A DNA stretch of 44,019 nucleotides from Bacillota bacterium (GCA_023440865.1 JAEXRM010000074.1:1-44019); one strand, 5' to 3'. Positions 8,921 through 16,043 are shown, counted from the first letter of the stretch. Numbers and translations: made by a program. Notes: generated by a model not told the origin, from the letters alone.

Positions 8921-9063
8921 GTCGCACGCCGGGATCCGTGGTTGCGCACGTCCGTGTGCCACATGCCATGGGCTCGCATCCCCGGTTCGTCAAGCGGCAA
9001 ACCGGGCGCCTTGCAGGCCCCTGCGTGTCGGGAGGTGCCATGCGCCTGTTGGGAATCCTCGGG

Positions 9064-9092
9064 TTGTACGCGATGCGTCTTTTGTATATAAT
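9064..9092 (+). promoter_or_regulatory. SigA-type promoter of ispE
   Basis: TTGTAC (9064-9069), 17-base spacer, perfect TATAAT (9087-9092). The start would lie near 9099, inside an inverted repeat, giving a leader of about 205 bases. The leader shows no gene I can support. Confidence 0.75.
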
Positions 9093-9109
9093 GTACACGG
9101 CAGGTACAT
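9091..9109. promoter_or_regulatory. Inverted repeat over the ispE transcription start (possible operator)
   Basis: ATGTAC (9091-9096), seven bases, GTACAT (9104-9109): a perfect dyad covering the last two bases of the -10 box and the expected start. The -35 box also contains GTAC. The position suits a repressor; the regulator is unknown, though the GntR-family gene just downstream is one candidate. Confidence 0.45.
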
Positions 9110-9306
9110 GATCCTGTGAAAAGCGCGCTGAAAGCATGTTATGCCATGCAGAAGCCCGAACTGCGGCACGCCGGACACCACGGCGGCTCGCCTGGGGTGT
9201 GCGGGTGACGTGCATGCGGGTCACAGCGCGTCATGTCGGAGACTACGTGCATGCCGGTCTGCGGCGTGCCACATATCGGCATCCGTGCCGGATGGCAGGA
9301 GGTCGC

Positions 9307-10263
9307 ATGCAAATCCGCACCGTGGCGGCACCCGCCAAGATCAATCTGACGCTTGACGTGCTCGAGCGCCTGCCCAACGGATATCACCGGCTTGCGATGA
9401 TCATGCAGACCATCGGACTGTCGGACACGATCCGCCTCGAACAGCAGGCGGACGGCATCTCCCTCGCATGTGAGGATCAGCGGATATCCGGATCCCGCGG
9501 AACGGTCGGCTGCTTGGCCGGCACTGCGGAAGCATGCGGCAGCCCAGATACCGATCCGATCCCGCTGGATGCCGGCAATCTGGCCTGGCGGGCGGCTGAA
9601 GCTTTTTTCGCCCGTTTGGGCGACTCGGCCGGAGCGCCGGATCACCGGCCACATGGCGTCCACATCCGGCTGACCAAGCGGATTCCTTCCGCGGCAGGCC
9701 TGGCGGGCGGCAGTGCGGACGCGGCGGCGGTGTTGCGGGGATTGAACGACATGTACGGGTTCCCGTTCGCCGCAGACGAGTTGGCTGCGATCGGCGTACG
9801 GTTGGGGGCGGACGTGCCCTACTGCCTGCGGGGTGGCACCTGTCTGGCCGAAGGCATCGGCGAGCTGTTGACGCCGCTTCCGTCTTTTGCCGGCCATTGG
9901 CTGGTGCTGGTGAAGCCGCCGTTTCCCGTTCCCACTCCCTGGGTGTTTGGCCGGCTACGGCTGGACGATCTGGGGGAGCGGCCGGATACGGCAGCGATGT
10001 GCCGGCTTGTGGCGGCAGGGGAGCTCGCCGGAGTCGCCGCAGGCATGCGGAATGTGCTCGAACGCGTGACGGAGCCCGTTCATCCCGAGATCACCGCGAT
10101 CCGCGAATGCATGCGGGCGCTGGGTGCGCTGGGAAGCCGCATGAGTGGCAGCGGCCCGTCGGTGTTCGGCCTGTTTGCGGATGAAGCGGCCGCCCGGAAG
10201 GCGCAGGCGTCGCTGGTTGCGGAATGGCCCGCCTGCTGGGTGGTGCCGACAGTGGATGGATGA
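9307..10263 (+). CDS. ispE: 4-diphosphocytidyl-2-C-methyl-D-erythritol kinase
   Basis: 318-residue GHMP kinase phosphorylating CDP-methylerythritol in the MEP isoprenoid pathway. The ATG at 9307 is chosen because AGGAGG ends four bases before it; an ATG at 9292 is also in frame. Motifs: APAKINLTLDVL at the N-terminus, the ATP loop PSAAGLAGGSADAAA near 128-143, and SRMSGSGPSVFGLF near 277-290. An insert rich in Gly, Cys and Asp at about 55-115 makes it longer than the usual 280-290 residues. It lies between veg and a GntR regulator, the usual neighbourhood in Clostridia. Confidence 0.95.
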   Translation: MQIRTVAAPAKINLTLDVLERLPNGYHRLAMIMQTIGLSDTIRLEQQADGISLACEDQRISGSRGTVGCLAGTAEACGSPDTDPIPLDAGNLAWRAAEAFFARLGDSAGAPDHRPHGVHIRLTKRIPSAAGLAGGSADAAAVLRGLNDMYGFPFAADELAAIGVRLGADVPYCLRGGTCLAEGIGELLTPLPSFAGHWLVLVKPPFPVPTPWVFGRLRLDDLGERPDTAAMCRLVAAGELAGVAAGMRNVLERVTEPVHPEITAIRECMRALGALGSRMSGSGPSVFGLFADEAAARKAQASLVAEWPACWVVPTVDG

Positions 10264-10411
10264 ACCGGTACGAACGCGTCCGGACCGGAGCCGGAGGGCA
10301 TCCAGGCCGGCGCCGGGGAAGGATGCGCGGATCCGCAGGACGAGTGTTTGAGTCGGGCGGCAGCCTGTTGGAAATGAAAGGATTCATGGAACCGCATGGC
10401 GGTTTGCAACG

Positions 10412-10465
10412 GTCACGAGGGAACAATGGCGTTCCTTCGTCACGAGGGGACAAAGGCGTTCCTTC
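10412..10465. repeat. 27-bp tandem duplication upstream of the GntR gene
   Basis: Two head-to-tail 27-base copies (10412-10438 and 10439-10465) differ at two positions. Each begins GTCACGAGGG and ends GGCGTTCCTTC. The first copy contains GGAAC-N6-GTTCC, an inverted repeat; the second keeps it with one mismatch. The pair ends exactly where the ribosome binding site begins, so it could be a double operator or a recent slippage duplication. A further dyad, ACCGC-ATG-GCGGT, is at 10391-10403. Confidence 0.7.
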
Positions 10466-10477
10466 AGGAGGAGAATC

Positions 10478-11152
10478 ATGGCGAAGATCCCGAAAATCAA
10501 GCTGGACAACTATCAGCCGCTCCGCGACGTCATCTTCGAGACGCTGCGCAACGCCATCGTCAACGGCGACCTGCGTCCCGGCGAACGGCTGATGGAAGTG
10601 TACCTGGCCGAGCAGATGGGCGTGAGCCGGACCCCCGTCCGGGAAGCGATCCGCAAGCTCGAGGCCGACGGCCTGGTGATGATGGAACCGCGGCGCGGCA
10701 CCCGCGTGGCGGAGATCTCCGTCAAGGACATCGTCGATGTGCTCGAGGTGCGCTCCGCCCTCGACCGGCTGGCGACGGGGCTTGCCGCAAAGCGCATACA
10801 GCCCGCGCAGATCAAGGCGCTCGAAGCCGTGCACAAGCAGTACGCGTCGCACGTGCAGAAGGAGAACATCGAAGGCGCAATCCGCAAGGACATCGAGTTC
10901 CACGACCTCATCTACGCCGCCTCCGGCAACCCGCGCCTCGTTGCGGCGGCCTCCAGCCTGCGCGAGCACATCTACCGGTTTCGTGTCATCTACCTGCGCG
11001 ACATCTCCAAGGCCGTCGATGTCGAGACGGAGCACGCGGGCATCCTCGACGCGCTGCGTTCGGGCCAGGAGGCGGACGCCTCGATTTTCGCCGAGAAGCA
11101 CATCCGGCACCAGATGGAGACGATCATCGACAGCATGAACGTGAAGATTTGA
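10478..11152 (+). CDS. GntR family transcriptional regulator, FadR/FCD subfamily
   Basis: 224 residues. N-terminal winged helix at about 10-75 (LRDVIFETLRNAIVNGDLRPG, then MGVSRTPVREAIRKLEADGL and the wing RRGTRV). The FCD effector domain spans about 85-215, with acidic and His residues typical of its metal/ligand pocket (DIEFHDLIYAASGN, then HIRHQMETI). The ATG at 10478 follows AGGAGGAG. Regulators of this class usually sense a carboxylic acid; here the ligand is unknown. It follows ispE by 214 bases; no separate promoter is obvious, so it may be read from the ispE promoter. The tandem repeat just upstream may be its own operator. Confidence 0.92.
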   Translation: MAKIPKIKLDNYQPLRDVIFETLRNAIVNGDLRPGERLMEVYLAEQMGVSRTPVREAIRKLEADGLVMMEPRRGTRVAEISVKDIVDVLEVRSALDRLATGLAAKRIQPAQIKALEAVHKQYASHVQKENIEGAIRKDIEFHDLIYAASGNPRLVAAASSLREHIYRFRVIYLRDISKAVDVETEHAGILDALRSGQEADASIFAEKHIRHQMETIIDSMNVKI

Positions 11153-11213
11153 CGGGTGTGGTGTGCGGCATGGAGGCGACGGGTGCAGGCGGGAGCCGGA
11201 AGCGTTGCCGGGT

Positions 11214-11477
11214 ATGACCGGAAGCCCCCGTGTCAAAGCGCTGACGGGAATCCGGCGCTGCGGGAAGTCGTCATTGCTTGTGATGATGCGGGACGATCTG
11301 CTGGCGGACGGTCATCCCGAAGACCGGGACTTGCATGTCAGCCTCGAATCGATGAAGCATCGCGGTCTTCGTCATAACGCGGCATGCCTTAGACGTGAAC
11401 CGCCGCCCCAAAGATGCTCGTCATGCCTCCGGGGGGGCGGCCACCCTTTCACGCACACGCCAATCCTACGGAGATGA
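11214..11477 (+). pseudogene. Remnant of an AAA ATPase (AAA_14/DUF4143 type)
   Basis: The translated stretch VKALTGIRRCGKSSLLVMMR, followed by a DGHPEDRDLHVSLESMKHRGLR segment, matches the N-terminal end of AAA_14/DUF4143 ATPases: the ITGIRRCGKS Walker A loop, then the strand before the KYR...L segment. Intact proteins exceed about 400 residues; here homology ends after some 50 residues and the frame runs on into unrelated Arg/Pro-rich sequence. No Walker B, no DUF4143 domain, no ribosome site. I read it as a decayed, truncated gene in the gap between the GntR gene and rpsF. Confidence 0.6.
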
Positions 11478-11512
11478 CCGCTTCCGGCACGCGAAGGCAT
11501 GCGAGGCGGTTG

Positions 11513-11542
11513 TTTACTTTGCCGGCGATTCTGTGTTATCAT
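11513..11542 (+). promoter_or_regulatory. Promoter of rpsF-ssb
   Basis: TTTACT (11513-11518), 18-base spacer, TATCAT (11537-11542). The start would be near 11549, just before two leader hairpins. Confidence 0.6.
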
Positions 11543-11550
11543 GATCCTTG

Positions 11551-11598
11551 CGCATCCGAAACGGGTGCGACATCCTTGCTCCGCCGCACGGGCGGGGC
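11551..11598 (+). other. Two-hairpin rpsF leader
   Basis: CGCATCCG (11551-11558) pairs with CGGGTGCG (11562-11569) with one G-U. Then GCTCCGCC (11578-11585) pairs with GGCGGGGC (11591-11598). Leaders of rpsF operons in many bacteria bind the S6:S18 complex for feedback; this leader is in the right place, but I cannot confirm the conserved motif by eye. Confidence 0.4.
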
Positions 11599-11626
11599 CA
11601 TAGTCCAGAAGGAGGTGAAACAGGTC

Positions 11627-11911
11627 ATGAACAAGTACGAGGCCATGTACATCATCAACCCGACCCTCGACGAGGAGGCCACCAAGGCCATCATCGAAAA
11701 GTTCAAGGGCATCGTCGAAGCCAACGCAACGCCGGAGGCTCTCGAGGAATGGGGCCGCAAGCGTCTCGCTTACGAGGTCCAGGACCAGAAGGAAGGGTAC
11801 TACGTGCTGATGCATTTCGAAGCACCGGCAGACTTCCCGGCTGAGCTTGAACGCAATTTCAAGATCACCGAAGGCGTCATGAAGTACCTCGTCATCCGCA
11901 AGGACGCGTAA
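11627..11911 (+). CDS. rpsF: 30S ribosomal protein S6
   Basis: 94 residues, normal length. The start MNKYEAMYIINPTLDEE, the internal EEWGRKRLAYEVQ and the ending MKYLVIRKDA are typical of S6, which binds S18 on the 30S platform. The ATG at 11627 follows AGAAGGAGGTGA with a nine-base gap. It heads the rpsF-ssb unit, but ssb is 332 bases away instead of adjacent, and no rpsR follows ssb. Confidence 0.97.
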   Translation: MNKYEAMYIINPTLDEEATKAIIEKFKGIVEANATPEALEEWGRKRLAYEVQDQKEGYYVLMHFEAPADFPAELERNFKITEGVMKYLVIRKDA

Positions 11912-12243
11912 GCGATCCTGTTGGAGACAGCACCCCCCTTGGCACGGCATCGATCGCCAGATCGCCGCGTCGCCCGTGTTTTTGATCGGCCGGTCTTCGG
12001 ACCGCGCATTGAAAGCGAAGGCGATGAACGGATTCTGTGCGGAAGCCGCCGGGTCCGGTGGGGTGAGCCGGTTGCGGGGAACCATCCGGTTCCACGGTTG
12101 CCATACGGTACGCCGTGGTGTCATGTGGCTCCAAGCTGTCGGCCCTACCGGAAAGAACCGTCGCAGGATGGTTCCGACCGGTCTGCAATTCGGACGTTTG
12201 GGGAATTTGACCCGCCAGGAGCGGGAAAAGGCGGTACTTTCGC
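11912..12243. other. Unusual 332-base spacer between rpsF and ssb
   Basis: These two genes are normally separated by a few tens of bases. Short frames cross this stretch (for example 11921-12247), but their products are Arg/Pro/Gly-rich, resemble no family and lack ribosome sites. I see no terminator, promoter or mobile element. It may be an insertion or a decayed gene. Confidence 0.5.
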
Positions 12244-12765
12244 ATGAACAAGGTCATCCTGATGGGACGGCTCGTGGCCGACCCGGAAACGCGCTACACG
12301 CCAAGCAACACGTCGATCTCCCGGTTCCGCCTTGCGGTCAACCGCGGGGGCAAGCCGGTGGAAGGGCAGCCGACCGCCGATTTCTTCGACATCGTCACCT
12401 GGCAGAAGACGGCGGACTTTGTCAGCAAGTATTTCAAGAAGGGCATGCAGGTTCTGGTGGAGGGACGCCTCCGCAACGACCAGTGGACCGACAAGGAAGG
12501 CCAGAAGCGCTTCCGCACGGAAGTGACGGCCGACCAGGTCTACTTTGCCGAGGGACGCAAGGACGCGCAGGGCGGCGATTACGCGCCGACCGGCGGCGGT
12601 TACCAGCGCGACAGCGGCAATGGCGGTGGCGGATATGGCGGTGGTTCCGGCTACCAGGGCGGCGGTCAGGGCGGTTATGCCGCACCGGCGGCCAGCGCGT
12701 CCGCGCCGGAGACCGGAGACGGTTTCTATACCCTGAACGAGGATGACGAAGATCTTCCGTTCTGA
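12244..12765 (+). CDS. ssb: Single-stranded DNA-binding protein
   Basis: 173 residues. The OB fold occupies about 1-105 (MNKVILMGRLVADPETRYT, then FDIVTWQKTADFV, then LVEGRLRNDQWTDKEGQKR). A Gly/Tyr/Gln-rich flexible linker follows at about 115-155. The acidic tip DEDLPF recruits replication and repair partners. The ATG at 12244 has a modest AAAGGCGG site nine bases upstream. Presumably transcribed from the rpsF promoter and ended at the terminator at 12948-12983. The usual partner rpsR is absent. Confidence 0.97.
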   Translation: MNKVILMGRLVADPETRYTPSNTSISRFRLAVNRGGKPVEGQPTADFFDIVTWQKTADFVSKYFKKGMQVLVEGRLRNDQWTDKEGQKRFRTEVTADQVYFAEGRKDAQGGDYAPTGGGYQRDSGNGGGGYGGGSGYQGGGQGGYAAPAASASAPETGDGFYTLNEDDEDLPF

Positions 12766-12947
12766 GTGGCACAAATCGCAATCTTCAAACCCGGTCCGAG
12801 CCCGCAGGTACAGCAATCCGTGCGGCGCCGTGGCGGGCCGGGTGATTCGGACGGGCGACTGTCCGCTGCCTTCCGCAACCAGTGCGTGTTGTCGGGCGCA
12901 GCGGCGGGTGGTCCGCTCTCCACGGCTTCATCGCGACGCACGTCGTG

Positions 12948-12983
12948 GCCTCTTTCCGGGTTCGGAAGGGGGCTTTTCTTTTT
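12948..12983 (+). terminator. Intrinsic terminator of rpsF-ssb
   Basis: An 11-base-pair stem (12948-12958 with 12963-12973, including two G-U pairs) around a GGTT loop, followed by TTTTCTTTTT. The 182 bases between ssb and this hairpin, where rpsR would be expected, hold no recognisable S18 sequence. Its T-run overlaps the -35 box of the next gene. Confidence 0.85.
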
Positions 12984-13011
12984 GCCGCGGCATCGCGCCG
13001 TATGCTACGAT
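12982..13011 (+). promoter_or_regulatory. Promoter of the GNAT-like acyltransferase gene
   Basis: TTGCCG (12982-12987), 18-base spacer, TACGAT (13006-13011). The start would be near 13018, just before the 12-base repeats. Confidence 0.6.
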
Positions 13012-13026
13012 GTTTCCATGTGAGAC

Positions 13027-13098
13027 GACCTGTGCGGTGACGTATATAGAGACAAGTGCAGCGACACGTGTGGCGACATATGTGGGGGCATGTGCGTC
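13027..13098. repeat. Six degenerate 12-bp tandem repeats in a leader
   Basis: Six units with exact 12-base spacing start at 13027, 13039, 13051, 13063, 13075 and 13087. Typical units are GACAAGTGCAGC, GACACGTGTGGC and GACATATGTGGG; the core is GACANRTGTG. They lie between the promoter and the ribosome site of the downstream gene. The period is about one helical turn plus a little, so they may be clustered binding sites or a decayed minisatellite. Confidence 0.7.
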
Positions 13099-13117
13099 AG
13101 AAGGAGAGGACGGAATC

Positions 13118-14455
13118 ATGGTGCGGGACCCTGGTGGAACCATTCAATCGACTCGGGCCGATCGGACAGAGACACAGGCTGCATCGGCATTTCCGTCACA
13201 AGAGGAATTGTCCGGCTGGTGCACCCGCGTCGGCCTGCCGCAGGACATGGCGGAAGCGCTGGCTTGCTGCCGTGAACGAGCGGCCGTTTCCGAAGCGTTG
13301 TACAAGCTGTTCCACACCGTTTGCGCCCGGCTGGCATTGCATGCCGATTGGCCCGATCCGACCGAGGACGAGGAGATCAAACGTGCCTGCGGCGACAGTG
13401 CCTGGGCCTTCGGCCTCATCGCCTGGCTGTCCATGCTGCCACGCGCCGAGGCGTGGTATCGGGCGCATGGCATCGGAATGGACATCTTCGATGCCACGAT
13501 GGCCGACATTGGCCTGTGGGGCGTCAACAACACCGAGCGTCACGGTGCGGTGCGGTTTTCCGAGTTCGGATGGATTCACGTGCATCTGTCCTGCCGCCTG
13601 TTCCGACTCGGACGGCTGCAGTTCGTATTGCAGCCGTATGACGGGGATGCGCTGTTCTTGCGGCATCGGGGTGATGGCCGGATTGTCGCCGTCGCCATGC
13701 CGGGTGTCCGGATCCGCTCGGATGGGTATCTCGACGGAACGGATGGGTGGACGGACGAGAACGCGTGGACAACGGAGCTGCAGAGGCCGGATGCGCTGAC
13801 GATGCAGAATAAACCAGTGAGTCCGGATGTGCTGATGATGCAGAATAAACCAGCGAGTCCGGATGCGCTGACGATGCAGAATATACCAGCGAGTCCGGAC
13901 GTGCTGTTGAAGCCAAGCGAGCAGATGCGTCCGAATCGCGTGCTCCTTCCTGGAGATGGGGTGGAGCGATCGGGCAGTTGGATTGGCCACCCAATCGACC
14001 CAAACGGGCGCACCCACCGCGAACAGGTCGAGTTCCCCTGTTCGGACTGGGAAGCCGCCTTGCAGCCGGGCGACGACACACTGGATGTGCACATCCCCCA
14101 AGGCAGCCCGCTCGACATACCCGCATCGCTGGCGTCGTTTGAGCAGGCATTGCCATTCTTCAGGCGTGTGTTCCCGCAGCGGGAACCGCACGCGTACCAT
14201 TGCCACTCGTGGCTGTTGGCACCGCAATTCGACAGCATGCTGCCGGATACATCCAATATTGTGCGTTTCGCACAACTGTTTCACCGGTATCCCTCCGGCG
14301 GTGACCGGCAGCAGGCCTGGGAGCGGGTGTTCGGCCATCATGCGCCCACGCTGGCGGAGGCGCCGCGGACCTCATCGCTGCAGCGAATCCTGCATGACTG
14401 GCTGTCGGAGGGGAAGCTGGTCTGCTCGATGGCGGGGATGCATTTCCCTGAATAA
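13118..14455 (+). CDS. GNAT-like acyltransferase domain protein with internal repeats
   Basis: 445 residues. It resembles clostridial 'acyltransferase domain-containing' proteins (paired GNAT-like N- and C-terminal domains). Signs are GIGMDIFDATMADIGLW, then FSEFGWIHVHLSCRLFRLGR with LQFVLQ in the N-terminal half. LDVHIPQGSPLD, then YHCHSWLLAP and PDTSNIVRFAQLF appear in the C-terminal half. Substrate and reaction are unknown. Family members are about 280-330 residues; the excess is mostly residues about 190-310, including three 12-residue repeats of the type DALTMQNKPVSP. The ATG at 13118 is chosen for AGAAGGAGAGGA upstream; an in-frame ATG at 13010 overlaps the -10 box. Its own promoter separates it from ssb. 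Confidence 0.75.
   Translation: MVRDPGGTIQSTRADRTETQAASAFPSQEELSGWCTRVGLPQDMAEALACCRERAAVSEALYKLFHTVCARLALHADWPDPTEDEEIKRACGDSAWAFGLIAWLSMLPRAEAWYRAHGIGMDIFDATMADIGLWGVNNTERHGAVRFSEFGWIHVHLSCRLFRLGRLQFVLQPYDGDALFLRHRGDGRIVAVAMPGVRIRSDGYLDGTDGWTDENAWTTELQRPDALTMQNKPVSPDVLMMQNKPASPDALTMQNIPASPDVLLKPSEQMRPNRVLLPGDGVERSGSWIGHPIDPNGRTHREQVEFPCSDWEAALQPGDDTLDVHIPQGSPLDIPASLASFEQALPFFRRVFPQREPHAYHCHSWLLAPQFDSMLPDTSNIVRFAQLFHRYPSGGDRQQAWERVFGHHAPTLAEAPRTSSLQRILHDWLSEGKLVCSMAGMHFPE
13790..13909 (+). repeat. 36-bp in-frame tandem repeat
   Basis: Three full 36-base units (13790-13825, 13826-13861, 13862-13897) and a partial fourth. They encode DALTMQNKPVSP, DVLMMQNKPASP, DALTMQNIPASP and DVLL. The units lie inside the acyltransferase gene, in the linker between its two conserved halves. 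Near-identity of the copies points to recent expansion. Confidence 0.9.
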
Positions 14456-14481
14456 TCGGCATTGGTCTTTCGAGAAGGCCA

Positions 14482-14495
14482 GGGTGCCTGACCCC
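14482..14495. repeat. REP-like GGGTGCCTGACCCC element upstream of dus
   Basis: Reverse complement GGGGTCAGGCACCC, a motif seen as dispersed REP-type repeats in several bacteria. A related palindrome, GGGGTCTGACCCC, lies at the dus stop codon, so the two flank the gene. Confidence 0.4.
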
Positions 14496-14522
14496 GTAGA
14501 ACGCAGAAAGGTTAACCTCTCC

Positions 14523-15602
14523 ATGCAAATTGGCAATGTTACCCCCCGAAACCCCTATTTCCTCGCCCCCATGGCCGGCATCACGGACTGGCCGTTCCGC
14601 GTGCTGTGTGTGGAACAGGGCGCGGGGCTTGTCTATACCGAAATGGTGAATGCCCGTGCGCTGCACCACCAGGACCCGGAGACGCTCCGCATCGCCCAGA
14701 CCCATGAGGCCGAGCGCCCCTGCGCCGTGCAGATCTTCGGTCATGAGCCCGACATGGCCGCCGAAGCGGTGCGCTACTTCCTCACCCGTCCGGACATTTG
14801 CCTCGTTGACATCAACATGGGCTGCCCGGCGCCGAAGATCGTGAAGAACGGCGACGGCTGCGCGCTCATGTGCAAACCGGACCTGGCGCGGGCCATCCTG
14901 AAGGCCGCCGTGGATGCGGCGGCGGGCAGAAAACCGGTCACCGTGAAGTTCCGCAAGGGATGGACCGCGGACGCGCTGAACTACCTCGACTTCGGACGCA
15001 TGGCGCAGGATGCGGGTGTTTCCGCGGTGACACTTCACGGGCGGACACGCGAACAGTACTATTCCGGGGAGGCGGACCGGGGCAGCATCCGCCAGTTGAA
15101 GGAAGCGCTCGACATACCGGTCATCGGCAACGGGGACGTGCGATCCCTTGCGGACGCGGACAGCATGATGCGGGAAACCGGGTGCGACGCGGTGATGATC
15201 GGGAGAGGGGCGCAGGGGAATCCGTGGGTGTTCCGGTGCGAGGCGGGCGAAAGACCCGCCCGGGGCGGCCGCATGGATGACGGACAGACACAGGAGGTGC
15301 TGCCTGGCACAGGCCACGACAGGCATCTTGAACTGCTCAGTCGCGGCGATCCGGATGTCATCACCCGAACCCACCAGGCCGCCTTCCCCCATGTCGACCC
15401 GGATGTCCTCCGGCAAACCATTCGCCGCCATTACGACATGCTTTCGGCGTACAAGGGGGAACGGACCGCCCTGCTCGAGATGCGCAAGCATGTCGCCTGG
15501 TACCTGCACGGCTGGCCGGGTGCGGCCCATCTGCGCGCCGAGGTGTACAGGATGGAGACGCGCGAGGCGGTGGAGCGGGTGTTGGAGGGGCTTGGGGTCT
15601 GA
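14523..15602 (+). CDS. tRNA-dihydrouridine synthase, DusB-like
   Basis: 359-residue FMN enzyme reducing uridine to dihydrouridine in tRNA. Motifs: FLAPMAGITDWPFR at the N-terminus, VDINMGCPAPKIVKNGDGCA with the catalytic Cys near residue 101, VKFRKGW, TLHGRTREQYYSG, IGNGDV and MIGRGAQGNPW. Compared with DusB, about 45 extra Gly/Asp/Arg-rich residues follow NPWVF (about 238-285). The ATG at 14523 has only a weak AAAGG site twelve bases upstream. The gene starts 67 bases after the acyltransferase gene and may be cotranscribed. It is flanked by the REP-like motifs at 14482 and 15594. Confidence 0.93.
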   Translation: MQIGNVTPRNPYFLAPMAGITDWPFRVLCVEQGAGLVYTEMVNARALHHQDPETLRIAQTHEAERPCAVQIFGHEPDMAAEAVRYFLTRPDICLVDINMGCPAPKIVKNGDGCALMCKPDLARAILKAAVDAAAGRKPVTVKFRKGWTADALNYLDFGRMAQDAGVSAVTLHGRTREQYYSGEADRGSIRQLKEALDIPVIGNGDVRSLADADSMMRETGCDAVMIGRGAQGNPWVFRCEAGERPARGGRMDDGQTQEVLPGTGHDRHLELLSRGDPDVITRTHQAAFPHVDPDVLRQTIRRHYDMLSAYKGERTALLEMRKHVAWYLHGWPGAAHLRAEVYRMETREAVERVLEGLGV

Positions 15603-15606
15603 CCCC
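15594..15606. repeat. GGGGTCTGACCCC palindrome at the dus stop
   Basis: A perfect palindrome around one central base, overlapping the TGA stop and followed by GCGTCGTTTT. It could be a REP-type element or a weak terminator. A second small dyad, CCTGTT-TG-AACAGG, lies at 15719-15732. The rest of 15607-15891 shows no gene. Confidence 0.45.
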
Positions 15607-15891
15607 GCGTCGTTTTGCCTGCCTCGATCATGCCACAGATCTGTCACGGGCTTGAAACAGACTTATGCCATCCTGCGTGATATGCTGTGTGTACGGCTTG
15701 ACGGACGCCCATCTGCTCCCTGTTTGAACAGGTGGGAAGAAGGTAAGTAGTCTACCGTGTGCCATCGTTCGTGAACCTTTCTCTCCAGGGTCCTCAAGGA
15801 GGCGGTGCGCCGAATCGGTACGAATGGTGAAATACTTTTATTGCGCGGGTTTCGTGGACGTTACAGTTTGTTTACACCTGCCCTCGCCGCG

Positions 15892-15921
15892 TTGACGCTC
15901 CAAAAAACGCAATGATATAAT
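15892..15921 (+). promoter_or_regulatory. Promoter of the first S-layer-type gene
   Basis: TTGACG (15892-15897), 18-base spacer, perfect TATAAT (15916-15921). The leader is about 138 bases and strongly structured. Confidence 0.78.
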
Positions 15922-15976
15922 GGCCCATGTACTCAAGATAGGTCATCATGCCTGTTTTGCGTGCTCCCATGTAAAC

Positions 15977-16043
15977 AAAGCCGGATTATCAGACACGAAG
16001 GCAAGCGTAATCCGGTTTTGCAACACCACCAGACTTGCCTTCG
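15977..16043 (+). promoter_or_regulatory. Interlocking inverted repeats in the S-layer leader
   Basis: Arm A (15977-15988, containing CCGGATTA) pairs with A' (16008-16019, TAATCCGG then TTTT) over 12 base pairs with one G-U. Arm B, CGAAGGCAAG (15996-16005), lies in the loop of A/A' and pairs perfectly over ten bases with B', CTTGCCTTCG (16034-16043). The order A-B-A'-B' means the RNA can form a pseudoknot or switch between two hairpins. A/A' ends in a T-run like a terminator; B/B' ends about ten bases before the ribosome site. This is the layout of an attenuator or an RNA-stabilising leader. Confidence 0.65.

Noticed and set aside
11921..12247. 108-codon frame overlapping the ssb start by four bases
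   Set aside because: The overlap is tempting as coupling, but the product is Arg/Pro-rich, unlike any family, and there is no ribosome site.
12766..13023. 85-codon frame directly after ssb, in the position of rpsR
   Set aside because: No S18 features; it runs through the terminator and promoter at 12948-13011.
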